Positions 57,193-64,000 of a stretch of 64,000 nucleotides of DNA are shown piece by piece. Location of the stretch: assembly GCA_002189035.1 (NCBI GenBank), contig NEEC01000010.1:1488001-1552000 (forward strand), written 5' to 3'. Below the pieces are notes generated by a model that was not told the origin of the DNA, did not search any database, and was given only the letters and a program-made list of their open reading frames with translations. The stretch comes from Utricularia gibba (taxonomy: Eukaryota; Streptophyta; Magnoliopsida; Lamiales; Lentibulariaceae). The position numbers were made by a program, and so were the translations under genes. Each line of letters opens with the position of its first letter. Position 1 is the first letter of the stretch.

Positions 57193-59172
57193 TCAATCAC
57201 TGAGAACACCATGCTCGGTCTTGTCTCCAACGGATGAAGAAGAACGACGGCGGAAATTTGACGGCCACCTACCACTCTCGTCGCCAAAGAACAAGTCGGA
57301 TAAGTGGTGACCAACGTCCTCAGGGGCATATCTGAGAATTGCCGCAGGATACCTTTCACTCTCTATCACCTTCTTCGCGTTCGCGTCGTAAAACTCGCGG
57401 TACCGATGGAATATCCCGTTGGCGATGGCGGTTTTTATCTGATCGCGGAGCTTGTTGTCCGGTACGACGCAGGCGCAATGCTTTCTGTACGCGTCGTTGA
57501 ACGACGAATTAAACTTCTGGAAATTGTCCCTGATCTTCTCCGGCGTCATGTCTCCCTCGCTGATGGATTCCACCACGCGGTTCCATCCTAGCCGTTGGTA
57601 GTTCGCCGCGAACTGCTTCACTTTCGCCTCGTGGTTTGATATCCATTCCTCGCTTAGGAGGTATTTCAGATTCGATGTACGGACTTTCCTGATGATGTAC
57701 TGGAGGTTGTTGGCGAGGAAGAGATACGAGAGGGAGACGTCCTTGTAGTGAGTCGCTTTGGCGTCGAGCTTGCAGAGGAGGACGAGAATCAGCCATGCCA
57801 TTTTCACGGAGATCGGCGGCGACGGCGACGCCGCGTGTTCGAATGATTCCGGTAGCGATTTCTTCGGTTGGGACTCAGTGAGTATATCTGGCAAAATATC
57901 GGTGTAATCCGCGAGATAGGTGAGATAATCAGTGGCATCGATGGTCAGTTGGTGGATCCCGGCGCCAGCGGTGCCTTTTCTGGAGGAATCTCTGAGAATG
58001 GAGGACTCGAAATCGTCCACGGCCTCGCGTATGAACTCCGCGAGCTTCATTAGCGATGTGATAGCCTGCGACTTAATGGGATTCGTGGATTTTGAGGAGA
58101 AAATGGAGTCGATTTCCGGCCAGAGTTTGGCCATGGCGGCGTACATATCCAGGGCACGGTGACCGTTTTCCGCTTTCTTCTTGGTATTTTTAGCAACTTT
58201 CTCCGGAAAAGCGAACAGAATCATCGCTCCGTCTTTGGTGACTTCTTTGAAGCAGGATTCTCGGACATGATCGCCGTTCGTGAAAACGGTATCGCAGAGG
58301 ATTCTCTCGCCGTTAAACAGAGTCTTCACCGCCATCGTCATGGCGTTAGTCCAATTACAGACTTTCAGATCCAGTGTGTCCGAATCCATTTTCTGGATCT
58401 GGGATGAGGTGAGTTTCTCCACTCCAAGCTTGTAGATCCCTTCGTCGACGATTGACTTGCGAATCGCTGCGTAAATCTTCAAGCAATCCTCCGCGAAACC
58501 TGTCGACGTCATACATTCCGCGATCATTCTAAGATCGGCAATGGCCGTCATCGAATCGTCTTCGATTTCACTGTTCGATATCGAATCGACTTCTCCTTCC
58601 TCTTCTTCTTCTTCTTCTTCATAATCCGACATTGACAGTCTCGACGCAAAGGAGGTTCTCCGAGAAGATCTCGCTGAGATAAACTTTGGATCAAGATGAG
58701 CGCGATTCATCGACAAAATCTGGTAAAACTCCTTTTGAAGCCTCCTCATAGCGATGTGCATCAGATTCTGCGCTCGGATCATCTTATCAGAGATCTTACT
58801 CGCCGTTTCCATCGCTATAAGATGCATAGCCTTACGCAAATTCATAACGCACTTGACGAACTCCACCGCCTCGCGTCGATTTCCGGCGAAGAGAGCAGCG
58901 GAGGAGGTGTTGATGTTCCATTTCATAATGAGTGGCTCCGCCAATTCGAGACTCCTGTCGGCGGCCATATCGGAGTAGCTTCGCCACGTCGGGGCGGCGA
59001 ATCGCGACGGAGAACCGTAAGAGGAAGGTGAAGTGGAGGACTTGGGGGAGAAGAAGAGGCTTCCCATTCCTTCCCCGTGTCCGTAACTTGGCTCCTTCGC
59101 TCCTTCCTCCAAGTGAGCGAGGAATGGGAGCCGCTGCGGGCGGCATTTGTAGGCGGACGCGGACACCGACAC
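57193..59172 (-). CDS. exocyst subunit EXO70 (intronless, 659 aa)
   Basis: EXO70 targets the exocyst to PIP2-containing membranes for vesicle tethering; plants have many paralogues used in secretion, immunity and autophagy. A single exon from MSVSASAYKCRPQRLPFLAH to TEHGVLSD. Family blocks: CVMNLRKAMHLIA, RRLQKEFYQILSMNRAHLDP, DLRMIAECMTSTGFAEDCLK, IYAAIRKSIVDEGIYKLGVE, KLWPEIDSIFSS, DATDYLTYLADYTDILPDIL, LFLANNLQYIIRKV, KFNSSFNDAYRKH, LRYAPEDVGHHLSDLFFG. The intronless structure and Ser/Pro-rich N-terminus suggest the EXO70H clade, at low certainty. An eight-Glu run (58590-58620) is encoded by a GAA/GAG microsatellite. Confidence 0.93.
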   Translation of the reverse strand: MSVSASAYKCRPQRLPFLAHLEEGAKEPSYGHGEGMGSLFFSPKSSTSPSSYGSPSRFAAPTWRSYSDMAADRSLELAEPLIMKWNINTSSAALFAGNRREAVEFVKCVMNLRKAMHLIAMETASKISDKMIRAQNLMHIAMRRLQKEFYQILSMNRAHLDPKFISARSSRRTSFASRLSMSDYEEEEEEEEGEVDSISNSEIEDDSMTAIADLRMIAECMTSTGFAEDCLKIYAAIRKSIVDEGIYKLGVEKLTSSQIQKMDSDTLDLKVCNWTNAMTMAVKTLFNGERILCDTVFTNGDHVRESCFKEVTKDGAMILFAFPEKVAKNTKKKAENGHRALDMYAAMAKLWPEIDSIFSSKSTNPIKSQAITSLMKLAEFIREAVDDFESSILRDSSRKGTAGAGIHQLTIDATDYLTYLADYTDILPDILTESQPKKSLPESFEHAASPSPPISVKMAWLILVLLCKLDAKATHYKDVSLSYLFLANNLQYIIRKVRTSNLKYLLSEEWISNHEAKVKQFAANYQRLGWNRVVESISEGDMTPEKIRDNFQKFNSSFNDAYRKHCACVVPDNKLRDQIKTAIANGIFHRYREFYDANAKKVIESERYPAAILRYAPEDVGHHLSDLFFGDESGRWPSNFRRRSSSSVGDKTEHGVLSD

Positions 59173-61040
59173 CGTGTGGGGATTGGACCTCAGGAAGCAG
59201 ATTTCTCGGAATTATTTTCCTTTTCCCCGACTTTTACCAAATCCTGATTCAACGACACGGGATGACGTGGCCTCACCAAATGATGACGTGGCTGAATCCC
59301 TTTGATCATACATGACTATGCCAATTAGCAAAGTAATTAATAGTTCCTACTCCCCCAGATTCTGATCATAGACTATTTCCAAGGAAGGAAAGAATAGATA
59401 GATCTTCTCTTAGAAAAAAATAAATAGAAGATATAATTTTTTACTATAAAAAAAACAACAACCATACAAATTCTCTGTGTAGAAAATATTTACTGTCATT
59501 AAATTTGAGGTGAAACTTCCTACTCCATAAAAACCTCTCTAGGAATCATCATTAAATGTCTCAGTAAAATTGTGTTTTCAGATATGCTGGATGCAAAAAG
59601 TGGAGACTTTCTTCCAAAAAAAATGTCGGATACATGGGTATTTGTTCTGGAATTTGGACTCCACATGACCCATCGGTTAACCGCTAACTTGAACTGAATT
59701 AACCGATATCTGAAAAAAAAAACGATACATAAAATTATCAAATCATTATTATTATTTATTTTATTTGATTTTGATGCCATTTTATCATTTTTTTTTATTA
59801 TATTTATTTTATGCTCATTAACTTCATATTGAAATTATTTTATTATTATATAATATTTATATGTTGATTTTTATTAAAAACTCAATTGATACTTTATACA
59901 AAAACATTTAAAATATTTTTTTTTAACAAACGGATAAATCGATACCATCACAAAAACCGTCCGATACAGGTAATATTTGTTGCTCTGATTTCGGAAATTA
60001 GGATTTAATTTTAGTTATGAATATTTGAAAATTAAATTAAGGTTCATTCAATGATGTTTAATATCATAGAAAATTGTAGCCTAGGAAGAATAAAAGTGGA
60101 GTGTTGCGAGTTTGCTTCTCTAAAATTTAAGAAATAGGACTTGATTTTCAGAATGGAATTTCTAAAAAAAAAAGATTTTACATCCTTTATACACGGTATT
60201 TATACTGAAAATAATCTCTAATAATTAGAATGGAATCACACTTATTATTTACTTACCAAATAAGTTACAAAATTCTATTTTATCTCGTAAAGTAATTAAT
60301 ATTTTGATGATGAGGCTTGCAGTTTACTCCTTTGACTGGGCTGCCCCATTTTTTTCCGTGTGTTGTTAATAAGGTTTAATTTCCTGTATTTAAACACATA
60401 TTTCCTTTTTCCAGATTCGAATCCAGTGAAGCTTGGTTCCACCACAGACTTGCCACCAATCACCCAAAAAAGTGCATCTCAGAAAAACTGCCAAATGAAA
60501 ACATGTACATGTCGTAAATGCAGTCCACCGTGTACTGTACAGATTCAACTATTAGATACATGGATTTGAAGACATATATACGTATTCACGTATATATATC
60601 TAAAATTAAAAAAATAAGAAAAAAAATATGAAATTATTATTATTCAATAAACTAATTCAAATTTTCAATTATAGTTTGATTTTATTTCACTCGTGATTGT
60701 GAGGATTAGCTTTTTTGATTCTCTTTTAATTTATCATGCATAATATATATTAGTCAAACTAGGAGATATTGATTATAGAGATAAATATGTGTTAAGTATA
60801 CTAATTTATTATTAAATAATCTTGAAAGTGAGTTTACTTAATTGGTTAATATTCATCTTGATATTTCCGATATCATATTTCTTTTTTAAATATTGACGTA
60901 TGTAGTATTTAAATATTTACATATTTGATTTATTATTTTATTATTAATCATTACATTTAAGATTTTATATATTAAGATAATTTTTTTATTTTATTTTTTA
61001 AATATATTAATTTTTAATAAATATGTTTATTTTATACACA
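59173..61040. other. AT-rich intergenic region
   Basis: Almost 1.9 kb with no convincing gene. The ORFs at 59520-59780 and 60360-60569 are short and without motifs. The EXO70 promoter should lie at the left end, where TGACGTGGC occurs twice (about 59261 and 59283), separated by 13 bp; such ACGT cores are known bZIP sites. Confidence 0.5.
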
Positions 61041-61047
61041 GATACAT

Positions 61048-62422
61048 CTAAATTTCATAAATCTCCCTAAACTCACACTTGTGCATCATAGATAGTCGGG
61101 GTTTAAACATACCACATCCCCAACCAACCGCCTTCACATTCCATGCTAACTTCTCTGAACTTAGTTTGGTGTTGTAAACCAGTGAATCTAACCTTCTAAG
61201 AGCTTGCGTCAAAGAAGATGGATTCCAGTTTCTGGTCACGATAAAATTTTCAGGCAACATTCAAGCAGAAAAGAGAGTATGCAAGTAAATAAGCAGCAAA
61301 TCCTACACGCACTCTGTCCTGCCTGGATGAGATTCTGCTCCTGGTATGCATCCGAACCCAATATCTATATTTTGGCAGCTTAACATCTATTTCACTGCTT
61401 TTTCCAGCATAGCATAGCATTCCCAGAGGACATATGACATTGTAAGAGAATCTGGGATGGTAACTGATATGAGTATCCAAGCCGACTTGTCCAGAAGTTT
61501 AGATGATGATGCATAGCATGAAAAAAAAACACATAGGAATACTTGCTTGAGTATACTTCGCCCCACATGTCACCAGCGAAGGAGCCAACATCAGCTTGTA
61601 AGCTGGCGATATCTAACTGGTGAATAGCATGGAAAAAACACTCGAAGTTAACAGATTGAGGAAGAACATCAATTGCCAGCAATCCAGTCAACCGAAAGAA
61701 AACCAATTTAGGCATAACTCTACTGTTCAAGAATGTCTGAAAATGCTGGAGAAAGAGGCTCAATGATACAATTTGCCACCTTCTAGGCGTCGACAACATC
61801 TAATTTGTTGATGAGTAACAAATATTTTGCAGCCAAGACGTTCCTCCAACTCCCCATCAGCCCCTCAAGGAACCCATGTTTATTCCCGTAGCTTTGGGTC
61901 TGCTTGGTTCCAATGGCCAAGATCTTCCCTTATCCTCCGTTCATCACAATATACAAAGACATGGAAGAATCTGATGTGCCATATTACCACAAAATATATG
62001 TCTAATGTATGTGGTGTGACGAGCGTGCAGTCAAACCAGGTTCTTCTTGGCACTGCATGATCCATGAGACAGCATCCTCTGGGGCTACGGCATCAAGCTT
62101 CTATGTTATCCAGAGCAGTCAATCCTCAGTAAGCACCACTTAGTCTCAAGTGTTCCATCACCGCAGAGCAATAAAAAGAATTTCATAGGAATCATTGGAC
62201 TGCTTTATGCGGATCAGTAGACCAATGCAAAGTCCGCTCCTTTTCATGGAATTGGAAGGCTGGAATGGGATACCAAATAGCACTAGCAGTACGCTGAAAA
62301 ACGTTCGATATTTCAGAAAACAGTAGCAAGATGTTCGGACATTTCTGCCTTAAAGAAGATTCTGCCACCGTAAGGATGTATTTCGCACGCTTTTCCACCT
62401 TGAGCTCCCCCATTTCTGTCAT
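61048..62422 (-). pseudogene. unidentified minus-strand gene or gene remnant
   Basis: Several minus-strand frames look coding but I could not join them or name a family. 62422-62192 starts MTEMGELKVEKRAKYILTVA and continues ESSLRQKCPNILLLFSEISN. A piece near 62150-62105 reads GDGTLETKWCLLRIDCSG. A piece near 61850-61745 reads [18 protein letters not shown] and, after a stop, KVANCIIEPLSPAFSDI. 61480-61250 and 61260-61048 follow (RNWNPSSLTQALRRLDSLV). Frames shift and stops intervene, so this is either an intron-rich gene I failed to assemble or a decayed one. It is divergent from UXS. Confidence 0.3.
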
Positions 62423-63009
62423 CTATGCAACCATCCATCTCAAGATTCAAAATTGAAAACATTCTTCCATCGACAGATTCAAATCATAGACAACAGCCAG
62501 GAAAAAACATAACCGGAAAAACCTGAATTGCATACGAGCCAATTACGCTATCAAAAACTCATCGCGTATCCAATTTCCAAGGTAACCTTTACCACGGAAG
62601 ACTGCGTGGAGGTGAGGCCCTCTCGTGATCAGGTTTTGAATTTTAACGGGGGTGAAAGAACCTTTTTTTATTGTTTGTCGAAGTGGGTGGATAAAAACCC
62701 CAGAAATGGCATACCCCACTTTCAAACTGGACACTGAATGCCTTGGGCCCTTGGCTTCCTGTCTGTTGTTCAGAGAGGTTATTGCTTAGCTGCAGCTATG
62801 GAGTGCAAAGTAGCTCACAATTTTTCCATTCTACGCAAACAAACACAAAGTTCTTTCTTTTCCTCAACTTCGATCTGCCATTAGCTCAGAGATCAACACC
62901 ATCCCAGATCCTATTGTATTTGAAGTTTGTTTTTACGCGTGATTGCGTAATTGTTGAAGTTCACAATTTTCAGTGTGGTTGTCGGAATCCCGATCACCCC
63001 TCTTCATCG

Positions 63010-64000
63010 ATGAAGCAACTGCATAAGCAGTCTACAAGCGCCCGTAAGGATGAGGAGATGCCGTTTCATGAAACCCCGCCTTCCTCGCCAAAATCCTACA
63101 AGAACCCTAGATCCATCCCGCGATCACTCAATTACATTATCAAAGAGCAACGCCTTCTGTTTGTTTTCCTCGGGATCTTGATTGGATCCACATTCTTCGT
63201 AATTCAGCCTGCGCTTTCCCGTCTTTCCTCTTCAGAAACTCGCGTTCGAATTTCCAGCACGTTCCGTGAATCAATTGATACCTATGGCAATCAAAACCGG
63301 TATGTTTATCGGGCAGGTAGGGTCCCGGCAGCGATTGGGAATCGGAGGAAACGGATTCTTGTTACTGGTGGAGCTGGGTTTGTGGGGAGCCATTTGGTTG
63401 ATAAGTTGATCTCCAGAGGGGATGAAGTTATTGTGATTGACAATTTTTTTACTGGAAGAAAGGAGAATGTGGTGCATTTGTTTGGGAATCCAAGGTTTGA
63501 GCTTATTAGGCATGATGTGGTGGATCCAATTTTGCTGGAGGTGGATCAGATTTACCATTTGGCTTGCCCTGCTTCTCCTGTGCATTATAAGTATAATCCA
63601 GTCAAGACAATCATATCCTTTTGTACTTGTTTATCTGCTTAGGTTGTCTTGTGTGCACCTTCTGCTGCAATATGGATCATTGGCATGTTGTATCTGCTGA
63701 CTCTGTTCTGTTCTCATGGATATATTTTTCTGTAGAGTGATTTGCGTCATACTGTAAATGAGCTTGGTGTCCTTGACATATGATAACAAGACAAATGTCA
63801 TGGGAACACTGAACATGTTGGGTCTTGCTAAGAGAATTGGAGCAAGGTTCCTCCTTACTAGCACAAGTGAAGTTTATGGTGACCCTCTGGAGCATCCTCA
63901 AAAGGAGACATATTGGGGACATGTGAACCCAATTGGTGAGTAATGCTATTTATTTGGTACCACTCCTGGTTCTCTGGCTAAAATCATGGTTATCAGGTGA
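63010..64000 (+). CDS. UXS: UDP-glucuronic acid decarboxylase (UDP-xylose synthase), membrane-bound form, 5' part
   Basis: It converts UDP-glucuronate to UDP-xylose with bound NAD+, for xylan, xyloglucan and proteoglycan synthesis; this form is a type II Golgi protein. Exons 63010-63612, 63788-63935 and 63997 onward (cut by the window end). The start is [20 protein letters not shown]; the upstream in-frame extension has no family resemblance. TM anchor: [17 protein letters not shown] (about residues 43-59). NAD-binding motif: [19 protein letters not shown]. Then [50 protein letters not shown], and after the intron [40 protein letters not shown]. The YxxxK catalytic pair lies beyond the window. 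Intron 1 is of the U12 AT-AC class. Confidence 0.95.
63613..63787 (+). other. U12-type AT-AC intron in UXS
   Basis: The donor is ATC/ATATCCTTTT, a full match to the U12 AT-AC 5' site. The branch-point element TCCTTGAC is at 63770-63777. The acceptor is GATAAC/AAG, with AC at 63786-63787, 11 nt past the branch A. Phase 0 joins NPVKTI to KTNVMGT exactly as in UXS proteins. Confidence 0.95.

Noticed and set aside
57509-59146. Several ORFs over 100 aa on either strand within EXO70
   Set aside because: They are shadows of the 659-aa EXO70 frame, which is conserved along its whole length.
62743-63009. N-terminal extension of UXS from an upstream start
   Set aside because: Residues before MKQLHKQ do not resemble UXS proteins, and the known family start fits ATG 63010.
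35052-64000. A nucleotide-sugar gene cluster (UGT, ALS3, UXS)
   Set aside because: The three genes are spread over 29 kb among unrelated genes and act in different compartments; chance proximity is the simplest reading.

Overview
This is a stretch of nuclear chromosome from a flowering plant, most likely a eudicot. Genes are intron-rich with AT-rich introns and intergenic DNA. The families are plant ones: a two-AT-hook AHL protein, an F-box/PP2 protein, a subfamily XII LRR receptor kinase, a UGT73-type glycosyltransferase, plastid RNA-binding and lumen proteins, ALS3, EXO70 and UXS. Plant transposons (copia, LINE, MULE, hAT, solo LTR) lie between them. I cannot name the species.

Layout. 1-735: 5' part of an unidentified minus-strand gene that leaves the window. 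1714-1872: a possible 52-aa ORF. 2436-4194: AHL gene (minus, 5 exons). 4300-9350: AT-rich, no convincing gene. 9554-11171: F-box/PP2-A13-like gene (plus). 11.8-30.1 kb: a rearranged accessory block. It holds a LINE remnant, broken partial copies of the F-box gene and of the receptor kinase, a decayed copia element split by a solo LTR, a hAT-type MITE, a MULE remnant split by a hAT element, and small dispersed duplications. 30234-33766: the intact LRR receptor kinase, whose stop codon lies inside the target-site duplication of a hAT MITE. 35052-36473: UGT (minus). 37390-49995: a 51-exon SHOOT GRAVITROPISM 6/MROH1-like HEAT-repeat gene (minus; my exon model gives 1706 aa). 50239-50324: intron-containing tRNA-Tyr. 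50419-51861: thylakoid lumenal 15.0 kDa protein 2 (minus), head-to-head with a CP29-type chloroplast ribonucleoprotein at 52106-53315 (plus). 54394-55384: ALS3. 55634-56678: single-pass membrane protein. 57193-59172: EXO70 (minus, intronless). 61.0-62.4 kb: unidentified minus-strand region. 63010-64000: 5' part of UDP-glucuronate decarboxylase (UXS).

The genes do not form a pathway cluster; they are ordinary neighbours. The most interesting signals are these. (1) A textbook U12-type AT-AC intron in UXS, and a probable U12 GT-AG intron in the SG6-like gene. (2) Three separate GC-AG introns fixed by reading frame and family conservation, plus one candidate GA-AG donor. (3) Highly similar inverted partial copies of the immune-type receptor kinase about 1.8 kb from the intact gene, which could form hairpin RNA. 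(4) Nested, datable transposon insertions with readable target-site duplications. (5) A UGT lacking the usual catalytic Asp.
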